Positions 32,226-40,995 of a stretch of DNA of 64,000 nt are shown here, one piece after another. Made by a program: the position numbers and the translations under genes. The stretch spans positions 1-64,000 of the forward strand of contig NZ_LGUI01000015.1 in NCBI RefSeq assembly GCF_002891295.1, in the 5' to 3' direction. Each line of letters opens with the position of its first letter. Positions within the stretch are counted from its first letter, which is position 1. The stretch comes from Streptomyces eurocidicus (GTDB lineage Bacteria; Actinomycetota; Actinomycetes; Streptomycetales; Streptomycetaceae). Under the pieces are notes generated by a model. The model did no database searches. It saw only the letters and a list, made by a program, of their open reading frames with translations, and was not told the origin of the DNA.

Positions 32226-33854
32226 TCAGTGCGCGCCGTATCCGGTGAGGGAGCGCACCTCCAGCTCGGCGTACTTCTTGGCGTCCGGCTGCTCCTTGGT
32301 GAGCAGGGAGCCGAGCCAGCCGAGCAGGAAGCCGAGCGGGATGGAGACCAGGCCCGGGTTGGCGAGCGGGAAGAAGTCGAAGCTCATTCCGGGGAAGAGC
32401 GCCTTGGGGTTGCCGGAGAGGACCGGCGAGAAGATCACCAGGGTGACGGAGGAGATCAGCCCGCCGTAGATCGACCACAGGGCGCCCTGGGTGGTGAAGC
32501 GCTTCCAGAAGAGGCTGTAGAGGATCGTGGGGAGGTTGGCGGAGGCGGCCACGGCGAAGGCCAGGGCGACCAGGGCCGCGGCGTTGAGCCGGTGGGCGAA
32601 GATGCCCAGCACGATGGAGATCGCGCCGATGACGACGGCGGCGCACTTGGCGGTGAGGATCTCCTCCTTCTCGCTCGTGCGGCCCCTGCGGATGACGTTG
32701 GCCCACAGGTCGTGGGCGAAGGACGCGGACGAGGCGAGGGTGAGTCCGGCGACCACCGCGAGGATGGTCGCGAAGGCGACGGCCGAGATCACGGCGAGGA
32801 GGATCGCGCCGCCGGTGGAGCCGGCGCCGCCGCCGATCTTCTCGGCGAGCAGCGGGGCGGCGGTGTTGCCCGACTCGTTGGAGGCGGTGATGGCCTTGGG
32901 GCCGACGAGCGCGGCGGCGCCGAAGCCGAGTGCGATGGTCATCAGGTAGAAGGCGCCGATGATGCCGATCGCCCAGTTCACGGACTTACGGGCGGCCTTG
33001 GCGGTGGGCACGGTGTAGAAGCGGATCAGGATGTGCGGCAGGCCCGCGGTGCCGAGGACGAGCGCCAGGCCGAGCGAGATGAAGTTCAGCTTGGAGGTGC
33101 CGTCCTTGCCGTACTGGAGGCCGGGTTCGAGGAACGCCTCGCCCTTGCCGCTCTGCTTGGCGGCCTCACCGAGGAGGGAGGAGATGTTCCAGCTGAACTT
33201 GTTGAGCACGAGGATGGTGATGAGCAGGGTGCCCGCGATCAGCAGGACGGCCTTGACGATCTGCACCCAGGTGGTGCCCTTCATGCCGCCGATGGTCACG
33301 TAGAGGACCATCACCAGGCCGACCAGGCCGATGATCCAGCGGCGCGAGCCCTCGCCGGTGGCACCGAGCAGGAGGGCGACGAGGGCGCCCGCGCCGACCA
33401 TCTGGGCGAGCAGGTAGAAGATCGAGACGACGATGGTGGAGGTGCCCGCGGCGGTGCGCACGGGGCGCTGCTTGAGCCGGTAGGCGAGCACGTCGGCCAT
33501 GGTGAAGCGGCCGGAGTTGCGCAGCGGTTCGGCGACCAGCAGGAGGGCGACGAGCCAGGCGACGAGGAAGCCGATGGAGTAGAGGAAGCCGTCGTAGCCG
33601 AAGAGCGAGATGGCGCCGGCGATGCCGAGGAAGGACGCGGCGGACATGTAGTCGCCGGAGATGGCCAGGCCGTTCTGGAATCCGGTGAAGGAGCGGCCGC
33701 CGGCGTAGAAGTCGGTGGCGTCCTTGGTCTGCCGGCCGGCCCAGACGGTGATGGCGAGCGTCGCGGCGACGAAGACCGAGAACAGCGTGATGATCAGGGT
33801 GCGGTGCTCGGTGGCGGCGGCCGCCGCCAGCGTGAGGTGCGGGCTGCCGGTCAT
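32226..33854 (-). CDS. Sodium:solute symporter, acetate/monocarboxylate permease type (ActP-like)
   Basis: A 542-residue membrane protein of the SSS family with about 13 hydrophobic segments. Markers are DFYAGGRSFTGFQNGLAISGDYMSAASFLG near the N-terminus, TVPTAKAARKSVNWA in the middle and the late LGFLLGWLGSLLTKEQ. This sequence type matches ActP/MctC-like transporters of acetate and pyruvate. The ATG at 33854 overlaps the stop of the upstream DUF485 gene by 4 bp, as in yjcH-actP operons of other bacteria. The substrate is inferred from this family and context. Confidence 0.92.
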   Translation of the reverse strand: MTGSPHLTLAAAAATEHRTLIITLFSVFVAATLAITVWAGRQTKDATDFYAGGRSFTGFQNGLAISGDYMSAASFLGIAGAISLFGYDGFLYSIGFLVAWLVALLLVAEPLRNSGRFTMADVLAYRLKQRPVRTAAGTSTIVVSIFYLLAQMVGAGALVALLLGATGEGSRRWIIGLVGLVMVLYVTIGGMKGTTWVQIVKAVLLIAGTLLITILVLNKFSWNISSLLGEAAKQSGKGEAFLEPGLQYGKDGTSKLNFISLGLALVLGTAGLPHILIRFYTVPTAKAARKSVNWAIGIIGAFYLMTIALGFGAAALVGPKAITASNESGNTAAPLLAEKIGGGAGSTGGAILLAVISAVAFATILAVVAGLTLASSASFAHDLWANVIRRGRTSEKEEILTAKCAAVVIGAISIVLGIFAHRLNAAALVALAFAVAASANLPTILYSLFWKRFTTQGALWSIYGGLISSVTLVIFSPVLSGNPKALFPGMSFDFFPLANPGLVSIPLGFLLGWLGSLLTKEQPDAKKYAELEVRSLTGYGAH

Positions 33855-34231
33855 TCGCCGCCCTCCAGACGCGCGCGGAGGGCCTCGGCCCTGGGGTCGA
33901 GCTCGGCGGCGGCGTGCCGGGAGTACCACCAGGCGATCAGGAACGTGGTGAGGAACTGGCCGAGACCGAGGACGAAGGCCACGTTGACGTGCCCGACGAC
34001 GGCGGTGTCCATGAAGTCGCCCGCGTAGTTGGAGAGCAGGACGTACAGCAGGTACCAGGCGATGAAGGCGAGGGTGAGCGGGAAGGCGAACGAGCGCTGG
34101 GCGCGGCGCAGTTCACCGAACTCGGCGCTCGCCTGTACGTCGCTGAAGCGGTCGGGTTCGGCCGAGGGGCCGGGGATGCCGGGGCAACCCGGCTCCTCCG
34201 GCTCCTGGGTGGCGGTCGGTGCGGTGTCCAC
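33851..34231 (-). CDS. DUF485-family membrane protein, permease partner
   Basis: A 126-residue membrane protein. After a hydrophilic N-terminus it carries two membrane segments (FAFPLTLAFIAWYLLYVLLS and VNVAFVLGLGQFLTTFLIAWWY) with the RRAQRSF motif before the first. DUF485 (YjcH) genes accompany acetate permease genes. The GTG at 34231 follows GGAGAG; the stop overlaps the permease start, giving translational coupling. Confidence 0.9.
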   Translation of the reverse strand: MDTAPTATQEPEEPGCPGIPGPSAEPDRFSDVQASAEFGELRRAQRSFAFPLTLAFIAWYLLYVLLSNYAGDFMDTAVVGHVNVAFVLGLGQFLTTFLIAWWYSRHAAAELDPRAEALRARLEGGE

Positions 34232-34397
34232 GAGCTCTCCTGACAAAGGGGGTACGCAGGCGCGGGCCGTCGGTCTTGTGATTCGGATCACGCATCGTAG
34301 AGGCAGGTCGCAGTATGCGACAGGGGGGCGGTGAACGAATTCGTCAAGAGCCGCCGTACGGGCGACACCGCCCGCCCGCGCCCTCGTTGACCCTGGT

Positions 34398-34604
34398 GTG
34401 AGCGACGCGTCACCTCCTCCCCCGCCGTCCCCCGGTCGCCGGCCGTTCGGGATCGTCAGGTTGACGGCGCCCATAGCGTCGGTGGCCGGCCCCTCCCCGG
34501 GGCGGTCGGCCGCGATCCCCAGGGCGGGCCGGTGGTACGGGCCGCGTGTGCCGCTGCCGCCGCTGAGCATCGAGGCGTTGCGCGACGCGGGTCTGTCGCC
34601 CTGA
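34398..34604 (+). CDS. Possible small protein, low confidence
   Basis: A 68-codon frame from GTG 34398 with good third-position GC and an amphipathic end (PPLSIEALRDAGLSP). It is Pro/Arg-rich, lacks a ribosome binding site and matches no family I know. The rest of the 34232-34803 gap holds a promoter candidate and nothing else I can define. Confidence 0.25.
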   Translation: MSDASPPPPPSPGRRPFGIVRLTAPIASVAGPSPGRSAAIPRAGRWYGPRVPLPPLSIEALRDAGLSP

Positions 34605-34708
34605 GCCCACCCGGTCCGGAAGGGGCCGGCCCGGGGCCCGAAGGGCCGTCATTTGATACCGATTCGGTGCCGTGCGGGGCCATCACCGGTCTTTGTACCC
34701 GGAATTCA

Positions 34709-34738
34709 TTGCTCCGGACCGGTGATCGGCGCTAGCTT
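34709..34738 (+). promoter_or_regulatory. Candidate promoter of the subtilisin gene
   Basis: TTGCTC (34709-34714), an 18-nt spacer and TAGCTT (34733-34738) give a plausible housekeeping-type promoter. Transcription would start near 34745, leaving a leader of about 60 nt before the ATG. Confidence 0.45.
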
Positions 34739-34803
34739 CACTCGTCATGTACCCGTCCGCGCGCGGCACGCGCCCGGCGGCTTTCGGATGATGTGGAGAA
34801 CCC

Positions 34804-36348
34804 ATGGCTCATCTGCGCTCCAGACGGCGCCACGCCCTGCTGGCCGTTCCCGTCGGAATCGCCCTCACCGCCTCGCTCGGCTTCCTGCCGGGCGCCGCGT
34901 CGGCCGCCCCGCAGGGCACGACGACCAAGGCCGCGGTCACCACGGACGGCCCGAAGCTGTCCTACGTGGTCAACACCGGCACCGACAAGGCCACGCTCAC
35001 CAAGGTGAAGCAGGCCGTCAAGGCGGCCGGTGGCTCCATCGTCGAGAGCTACGACCGGATAGGCGTCATAGTCGCCCACTCCGGCAACCCGGAGTTCGCG
35101 AAGACGCTGCGCGCCGTCCCGGGCGTGGCCTCCGCCGGTGCCACCCGCACCGCGCCGCTCACCCCGGCCGCCACCACGGACGTCGGCAAGCCCGAGAAGC
35201 TGAAGCTGCCCAAGGGCGCGGCGCTGAGCGCGGGCCGCCCGGCCGCCGACGGCAAGGAGCCCCTGGAGGGCCTCCAGTGGGACCTGCCGGCCATCAAGGC
35301 GGACCAGGCGGCGAAGATCAACCCGGGTAGCCGGAAGGTCACCGTCGGCGTCATCGACACGGGCGTGGACGACACCCACCCCGACCTCGCGCCCAACTTC
35401 TCGGCGAGCCAGTCGGCCAGCTGCGTCACCGGCAAGGCCGACACCACGCCCGGCGCCTGGCGCCCGTTCGACCCGGAGCAGGACTACCACGGCACGCACG
35501 TGGCCGGCACGATAGCCGCGGCCCGCAACGGCGTCGGCGTCGCCGGTGTCGCGCCGAACGTGAAGGTCTCCGCGATAAAGGTCTCCACGCCCGGTAAGAG
35601 CCTCTTCTACGCCGAGAGCGTGGTCTGCGCCTTCGTCTTCGCCGCCGACCACGGCGTCGCGGTGACGAACAACAGCTACTACGTCGACCCGTGGCTGTTC
35701 AACTGCGCGGACGACGCCGACCAGAAGGCGATAGGCGAGGCCGTCGGCCGGGCCGCGAAGTACGCCCAGGGCAAGGGCATCGTCAACGTCGCCTCCGCCG
35801 GCAACTCCAACTTCGACCTGGCGGCCAAGGAGATCAACGACACCTCCAGCCCCAACGACACCAAGCCGCTGCCGCGCAAGGTGGACCCGTCGAAGTGCCT
35901 GGACGTCCCGGCCCAGCTGCCCGGCGTGGTCACGGTCTCGGCGACCGGCCCGAAGGCGCTGAAGTCGTACTACTCCAACTACGGTCTGAACCAGATCGAC
36001 GTGGCCGCCCCCGGTGGCGACAAGTACCAGGTCCCCGAGCTGCCCGCCAAGGACGGCCGCATCCTCTCCACGATGCCGGGCGGCGACTGGGCCTACCTCC
36101 AGGGCACCTCGATGGCCGGCCCGCACGTGGCCGGTGTGGCGGCGCTGCTGAAGAGCACGCACCCCAAGTCGAGCCCGCAGGAGATCCAGTGGCTCCTCAA
36201 GGCGCAGGCCGACAACCCGGGCTGCTCGACCACCCCGTACGACCCGGACGGTGACGGCAAGATCGACGGTGTCTGCACCGGCACCAAGCACGTGAACAAC
36301 TTCTACGGCTACGGCATCGTCGACGCCCTGGACGCGGTCCAGAACTGA
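34804..36348 (+). CDS. Secreted S8 family serine protease (subtilisin-like)
   Basis: A 514-residue extracellular protease precursor. Signal peptide 1-34 (cut at ASA-AP), then an inhibitor-type propeptide (about 45-120), then the catalytic domain. The triad is Asp185 (VIDTGVDDTHPDL), His229 (DYHGTHVAGT) and Ser436 (GTSMAGPHVAG), with the oxyanion Asn in SAGNSNFD. A loop between 300 and 400 is enlarged and has extra Cys (WLFNCADD, SKCLDVP). The C-terminus carries a DPDGDGKIDG calcium-binding-like loop flanked by Cys. GGAG lies 6 nt before the ATG at 34804. Confidence 0.95.
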   Translation: MAHLRSRRRHALLAVPVGIALTASLGFLPGAASAAPQGTTTKAAVTTDGPKLSYVVNTGTDKATLTKVKQAVKAAGGSIVESYDRIGVIVAHSGNPEFAKTLRAVPGVASAGATRTAPLTPAATTDVGKPEKLKLPKGAALSAGRPAADGKEPLEGLQWDLPAIKADQAAKINPGSRKVTVGVIDTGVDDTHPDLAPNFSASQSASCVTGKADTTPGAWRPFDPEQDYHGTHVAGTIAAARNGVGVAGVAPNVKVSAIKVSTPGKSLFYAESVVCAFVFAADHGVAVTNNSYYVDPWLFNCADDADQKAIGEAVGRAAKYAQGKGIVNVASAGNSNFDLAAKEINDTSSPNDTKPLPRKVDPSKCLDVPAQLPGVVTVSATGPKALKSYYSNYGLNQIDVAAPGGDKYQVPELPAKDGRILSTMPGGDWAYLQGTSMAGPHVAGVAALLKSTHPKSSPQEIQWLLKAQADNPGCSTTPYDPDGDGKIDGVCTGTKHVNNFYGYGIVDALDAVQN

Positions 36349-36363
36349 CGCACCGGCCGTAGG

Positions 36364-36399
36364 AGAGGGGCCCTGCCGCATCGGCGGCAGGGCCCCTCT
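36364..36399 (+). terminator. Terminator of the subtilisin gene
   Basis: A perfect 16-bp stem (36364-36379 with 36384-36399), ATCG loop and a short T-run lie 16 nt after the stop codon. Confidence 0.88.
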
Positions 36400-36420
36400 T
36401 TCCGTGCCCGCGCGCCGACG

Positions 36421-37122
36421 TCAGGAGCGCGCGGGCACCGCCCCGTACGCCCGGGGCCGGGGCGCGGCGCCCGGCCCCGGCGGGTCCTGCGGCCGCGCCG
36501 CCCGCAGCAGCCCGTCCGCCAGGAGGAACTGCGCGGGCAGATAGCTGAGCATGATCCAGAACTGGGGCACGGGCGGCTGCGGCCAGTCGGCGACGCCACT
36601 CGCGATGAGCGTGTCCGAGGCCAGGAAGAGCAGCCCGCCGATGCCGGTGCGCAGCCGGGCGCGGCTCGCGCCGAGCGCCATCGCGGTCAGCAGCAGGCTG
36701 TAGAGCCCGACCGGCACCCGCATCCCCGGTGCGAGGTCGGGCCAGAGCAGCGCCACCGTGCCGAGGCACGCCACCGCGTACGCGCCGCCCAGCCCGTACG
36801 TCCGGCGGCCGCCCGGTGCGCCGTGCCGGGCGCACAGCAGGAGGTAGCACCCGTGCCCGGCGGCGAAGGAGGCCATGCCGAGCAGGAAGGCCGTGTCGCC
36901 GCCGGTCAGCAGCAGGGTGTCGCCGCAGCAGCCGAAAAGCAGCGCGCCGGCCAGTGGCCGGGGGCCGCCGCGGGCGAGGACGTGGGCGGCGAGGAGCGGC
37001 ATCAGCGCGGGTTTGGTGACGGTCGTCGCGACGGCCGATCCCGCGAGGAGCGCGCCGAGGTGGGCGAGGGCGGTCAGGGCGAAGGCGGCGAGCAGCGCGG
37101 GGGCCGCCCGGGGGCGCCTCAC
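36421..37122 (-). CDS. YhhN/TMEM86-family protein, probable lysoplasmalogenase
   Basis: A 233-residue membrane protein with about eight hydrophobic segments and the family landmarks TVTKPALMPLLAAHVL (TKP motif), LFGCCGDTLLLTGG with its Asp, FLLGMASFAAGHGCYLL and GGLLFLASDTLIA. TMEM86/YhhN enzymes hydrolyse the vinyl-ether bond of lysoplasmalogens. The GTG at 37122 overlaps the stop codon of the upstream hydroxylase gene by 4 bp (GTGA), so they are translationally coupled. Whether Streptomyces has such substrates is not shown by the sequence. Confidence 0.88.
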   Translation of the reverse strand: MRRPRAAPALLAAFALTALAHLGALLAGSAVATTVTKPALMPLLAAHVLARGGPRPLAGALLFGCCGDTLLLTGGDTAFLLGMASFAAGHGCYLLLCARHGAPGGRRTYGLGGAYAVACLGTVALLWPDLAPGMRVPVGLYSLLLTAMALGASRARLRTGIGGLLFLASDTLIASGVADWPQPPVPQFWIMLSYLPAQFLLADGLLRAARPQDPPGPGAAPRPRAYGAVPARS

Positions 37123-38027
37123 GCGGCTCGCTCGTGGGCCGGGGCCCGTCCCTGGGCGGGCTGTTCCGGGGCCCGCGCGTCCCCGGGCGCGGGGGCGGGC
37201 TGCCAGCCGGGGCCGCGGAACACCCGCCCGGCCCGCTCCCGCCAGCTCCGCGCCCGCCGCAGGTCGCGCAGGATGGCCGCGTACTCGTGGGTGGCGACGC
37301 GCAGCGGGTTGTAGGTGTCGATGTTCTTCGTCAGGCCGTAGACGGGCCGCTCCCCCTCGGGGACGAACGAGCCGAAGAGGCGGTCCCAGACGATGAGGAT
37401 GCCGCCGAAGTTGCGGTCGAGGTAGCCGCCCTGCGAGGCGTGGTGCACCCGGTGGTGGGAGGCCGTGTTCAGCACGTACTCCAGCGGCCGGGGCAGCTTG
37501 CCGACGCGCTCGGTGTGCACCCAGAACTGGTAGACGAGGTTCGCCGACGAGCAGAAGGCCACCGCCGCCGGGTGCACCCCGGCCGCGATCATCGGGAGGT
37601 AGAAGGGCCAGACCGTCAGCGTCGTCCAGGGCTGGCGGAGCGCGGTGGTGAGGTTGAACTTCCGGCTGGAGTGGTGCACCACGTGACAGGCCCAGAGGAC
37701 CCGTACGACGTGGTGGCCCCGGTGCGACCAGTAGTAGAGGAAGTCCTGCGCCAGCAGCATCAGCGGCAGCGTCCACCAGAGGAAGGGCACGCGCAGGGGG
37801 GTGAGTTCGTAGAGGGCGGTGTAGACGGCCACGATCGGGATCTTCCAGAGGGCGTCGAAGGCCACGCTGCCGATGCCCATGCCGACGCTGGTCGCCGCGT
37901 CCTTGGCGGAGTAGCCCGCCGCGCCCGTCCGCTCCGCCGGACGCAGCCGGTAACTCGCCAACTCCAGCGCGGTGAGCAGGAGGAAGGCCGGTATGGACCA
38001 CAGCATGACGTCGGGAAGGTGCGGCAT
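37119..38027 (-). CDS. Fatty-acid hydroxylase superfamily protein, AGMO/TMEM195-like
   Basis: A 302-residue membrane di-iron oxygenase. The eight-histidine pattern is complete: HRGHH (102-106), HVVHHS (115-120), an intermediate His and HHRVHHA (191-197). Sequence around YYWSHRGHHVVRVLWACHVV and NLTTALRQPWTTL follows the alkylglycerol monooxygenase branch, which cleaves glyceryl ether lipids, rather than sterol desaturases. Coupling to a lysoplasmalogenase-type gene supports a shared ether-lipid role. The C-terminal 40 residues are Pro/Ala-rich and variable. ATG at 38027; no strong ribosome binding site. Confidence 0.88.
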   Translation of the reverse strand: MPHLPDVMLWSIPAFLLLTALELASYRLRPAERTGAAGYSAKDAATSVGMGIGSVAFDALWKIPIVAVYTALYELTPLRVPFLWWTLPLMLLAQDFLYYWSHRGHHVVRVLWACHVVHHSSRKFNLTTALRQPWTTLTVWPFYLPMIAAGVHPAAVAFCSSANLVYQFWVHTERVGKLPRPLEYVLNTASHHRVHHASQGGYLDRNFGGILIVWDRLFGSFVPEGERPVYGLTKNIDTYNPLRVATHEYAAILRDLRRARSWRERAGRVFRGPGWQPAPAPGDARAPEQPAQGRAPAHERAA

Positions 38028-38067
38028 GGCCGCACCATAGGCGCGCCGACGGGCCCTCCGCTAGGGG

Positions 38068-38990
38068 TTGTTACCGTCGGGTACCGGACAGCGTTCACGG
38101 CACGCGCCGCGCGCGGCGGCCGCGTACCCGGAGGCGGTGACCGTCACGGCCGGTACCGCGCGCACGGCGTGGCCCACGACCGTCCCGGTGCGGGTCGGGA
38201 CGCACGGCCGGTACGGCCGGGAGCCCGTCCGCCGCTCGGCGCCCCGCGTCCGGATCGTGGCGCGCACCGGGGCGCGCGGGTGGGCCTCGATCTGTCCGTT
38301 TCGAGGCGCTGCCGGACACCTTCGCCGGGTACCTGCCCTGCCCGGCCGGTGGGCGCGCGACGCCTCGTACGACCCGCGCGCCGTGCGGCAGCGCTTCGGT
38401 CCGCTCGGCGGCTCCCGGGTCCGCGCGCCGATGGTGATCGACCTGGCCGACGGCCGCATGCTGTGGACGGACGTCCACCTTACGGGTGATGGGGGCGTCC
38501 ACGACGTGGAGCGGCACGTCGACCGCCCGGGCCGGCTCGGCCGTGCGCTGTGGTGGTACTTCACCGGCGGCTCCCGCGTCACCCTGTGGGACCTCGCGTG
38601 CTCGGACGAGGCCGTCGTCGTCCGGCGGGCGCCCGAGCCGGGGGCGCCGGACGAGGTACCGGTCTTCCGGCGCCGCGAGTACGAGGACGCGGCCGCGTTC
38701 GCGGCACGCCCGCGGGCGCTGGGCGCGCCCGAGGAGCGGCGGCCCGCAGGCGGCCCCGGCAAGGCGGACGGGCGCGCGGCCGGCGGACGCCGGGCCCTGC
38801 TCGCCCCGCACGAGGGCGGCGTCGCGCCCGGGAAGGCCGCCTCTTCCCCGGGCCCGTCGACGCGTGCGAGGGCGTGGCACGGGTCACGGCCGGCGACCTC
38901 CTCGCGGCGCTCGCCCGGCGGCCCGCCGGGCGCGCCCGCGACGGCGCGCCCCGCGCCCGGCCGCCACCGCCGCCGTCCGGCCGGGTCTGA
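38068..38990 (+). pseudogene. Decayed gene, probably a MXAN_6230/SCO0854-family protein fragment
   Basis: Recognisable protein pieces occur here in order but in changing frames: VRIVARTGAR, then VGLDLSV (from 38280), FEALPDTFAGYLPCPAGG (from 38300), YDPRAVRQRFGPLGGSRVRA through LWWYFTGGSRVTLWDLAC (frame of 38068), and RLFPGPVDACEGVARVTAGDLLAALAR (frame ending at 38990). Each change is by the same step, as if single bases had been lost four times. The pieces resemble, from memory, the C-terminal half of MXAN_6230/SCO0854-type proteins; the N-terminal RING part is not seen. No intact start exists. Confidence 0.72.
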
Positions 38991-39052
38991 CCCCGTGTTA
39001 CGGGACCGGCCGGGGCCCGCGCTGTCAGTGCGGCCCCGTATTCTCTGTGACC

Positions 39053-40066
39053 ATGCTCGTAGACCGCGCCGCCGCCGATTCGCCGACCCCGTGGCCGGCC
39101 GCCTATCCCGAGGGGTACGCGGTCGTCGACGTGGAGACCACCGGGCTCGCCCGGGACGACCGGATAGTGTCGGCCGCGGTCTATCAGCTGGACGCCAGGG
39201 GCCGGGTGGAGGACCACTGGTACACCCTGGTCAACCCGCAGCGGGACCCCGGTCCGGTGTGGATCCACGGCCTCACCACCGAGGTCCTGGCCGACGCGCC
39301 GCTCTTCCCGGAGATCGCCGGGGAGCTGGCGAAGCGGCTGGACGGCCGGGTCCTGGTCGCGCACAACGCCGCCTTCGACTGGTCGATGCTCGCCCGTGAG
39401 TACGCCCGCGCGCGGGCGACCGCCCCCGTGCGCCAGCGGCTGTGCACCATCGCGCTCTCCAAGGAGCTGCGGCTGCCTCTGCCCAACCACAAGCTGGAGT
39501 CCCTGGCCGCGCACTACGGCGTCGTGCAGCAGCGCGCCCACCACGCCCTGGACGACGCCCGGGTGCTCGCCGAGGCGTTCCGGCCCAGCCTCCAGCTGGC
39601 GGCCGAGGCGGGGCTGCGGCTGCCGCTGCTGGCCTGCCAGCCGCTGACGGAGTGGTCCGACGGGCCCACGGCCCCGCGCTCCGCCGCGGTCGGCTATCAG
39701 CCGTCCTACCGTTCGGGGACCTGGCGGCCCAGCCGTAAGCGGCCGGCCTGCCCGTACCCCAACCCCGGCCGTTACAAATCGGGTGAACAGCTCATTCAGG
39801 GCATGAGGGTGGCGTTCTCCGGTGACACCTCCGTCGACCGGGAGCTCCTGGAGGACCGGGCCGTCGAGGCCGGGCTGCACATCGCCACGAGCGTGTCCCG
39901 GCTCACCAGCCTCCTGGTGACCAACGACCCCGGCTCCCCCACTTCCAAGACCACCAAGGCGGCCTCCTTCGGCACGCCGGTGATCGACGAGGCGGCCTTC
40001 ATGCAGCTGCTCTCGCATGTGGTCCCGGCCCCGGGCGGCGCGAAGGGCACGACGGCCGGCGGCTGA
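39053..40066 (+). CDS. DnaQ-like 3'-5' exonuclease with BRCT domain
   Basis: A 337-residue DEDDh exonuclease. Motif I is VDVETTGL (Asp26, Glu28), motif II is in LVAHNAAFDWSMLAREY, and motif III is HHALDDARVLAEA. After a Pro/Arg linker, a BRCT-like domain spans about 245-325 (GMRVAFSGDTSVDRELLEDRAVEAG, TNDPGSPTSKTTKAASFGTPVIDE). This combination resembles actinobacterial epsilon-like proteins that act in DNA repair rather than replication. TATTCT ends 8 nt before the ATG, so the transcript could be leaderless. It lies just after the pseudogene. Confidence 0.92.
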   Translation: MLVDRAAADSPTPWPAAYPEGYAVVDVETTGLARDDRIVSAAVYQLDARGRVEDHWYTLVNPQRDPGPVWIHGLTTEVLADAPLFPEIAGELAKRLDGRVLVAHNAAFDWSMLAREYARARATAPVRQRLCTIALSKELRLPLPNHKLESLAAHYGVVQQRAHHALDDARVLAEAFRPSLQLAAEAGLRLPLLACQPLTEWSDGPTAPRSAAVGYQPSYRSGTWRPSRKRPACPYPNPGRYKSGEQLIQGMRVAFSGDTSVDRELLEDRAVEAGLHIATSVSRLTSLLVTNDPGSPTSKTTKAASFGTPVIDEAAFMQLLSHVVPAPGGAKGTTAGG

Positions 40067-40114
40067 CGCCACCCGATGCCAAAGGGGCGAACCCCGCCAG
40101 GTACCGTCAAACGC

Positions 40115-40966
40115 GTGTATCGCTTCCTGTTGTCCCGGCAATGGGTGATCCTCACGCTCGTGGGGCTCGTGCTCATCCCGGTGATGATCAAACTGGGCTT
40201 CTGGCAGTTCCACCGCCATGAGCACCGGGTCGCGCGCAACGACCTGGTGGCCCGCAGCCTCTCCGCCGACCCGGTGCCCGTCACCGAGCTCACGCGGCCG
40301 GGCCGGGCGGTGCCGGGCGACGACGTCTGGCGCCGGGTCACCGCGAGCGGTACGTACGACACCAAGGGCGAGGTCGTCGTCCGGATGCGGACCGACGCCA
40401 ACGGCAAGTCGGGCTACTGGGTCCTCACCCCCCTGGTGCTGGCCGACGGCCGCGCCGTCCTCGTCAACCGGGGCTGGATCCCGGCCGACGGGGACCTCAC
40501 CCGCTTCCCCGAGGTCCCTGCCCCGCCTTCGGGCAAGGTCACCGTCACCGGCCGGCTGCGGGCCGACGAGACGGACTCCAGCGGCATCAAGGACACCGCC
40601 GGGCTGCCGCCCCGTCAGGTCATGCGGATCAACAGCGAGCGCCGGGCGGCGGAGCTGCACCGCCCCGTCCTCGGCGGCTACCTCGAGCTCACCGCCCCCG
40701 AGCCCGGCGACCGGGGCCCCGTGCTCGTACCGGCCCCGGACCACGACAGCATCGGCCCCCACATGGCCTACGCCGTCCAGTGGTGGCTCTTCAGCGCCTT
40801 CGTGCCCGTCGGCTGGGTGATCCTCGTCCGCCGCGAACGCCGCGACCGGGCCGCCGAGGCCGCCCGGCGGGCGGAAACGAGCGGCGAGCCCGAGACGGCC
40901 ACCGAGGCGGGGACGGCGCCGGCCGAGGCCGCGGACGCCGTCCGGACGGGCAGCTCACCGGAGTAG
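40115..40966 (+). CDS. SURF1-family cytochrome oxidase biogenesis protein
   Basis: A 283-residue inner-membrane protein with an N-terminal membrane segment (WVILTLVGLVLIPVMIKLGFWQ, about 9-30) and a second near 225-246. Between them is the SURF1 domain, with WRRVTASGTYDTKGEVVVR, GYWVLTPLVLADGRAVLVNRGWIPAD and a late PHMAYAVQWWLFS. SURF1 helps haem insertion into aa3-type oxidase. The GTG at 40115 gives the family start YRFLLSRQW. The C-terminal 40 residues are Ala/Glu-rich and low complexity. The GH15 gene follows after 29 nt. Confidence 0.92.
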   Translation: MYRFLLSRQWVILTLVGLVLIPVMIKLGFWQFHRHEHRVARNDLVARSLSADPVPVTELTRPGRAVPGDDVWRRVTASGTYDTKGEVVVRMRTDANGKSGYWVLTPLVLADGRAVLVNRGWIPADGDLTRFPEVPAPPSGKVTVTGRLRADETDSSGIKDTAGLPPRQVMRINSERRAAELHRPVLGGYLELTAPEPGDRGPVLVPAPDHDSIGPHMAYAVQWWLFSAFVPVGWVILVRRERRDRAAEAARRAETSGEPETATEAGTAPAEAADAVRTGSSPE

Positions 40967-40995
40967 TCCGGCCGCCTCGCGGGAAGACGCTCCGC

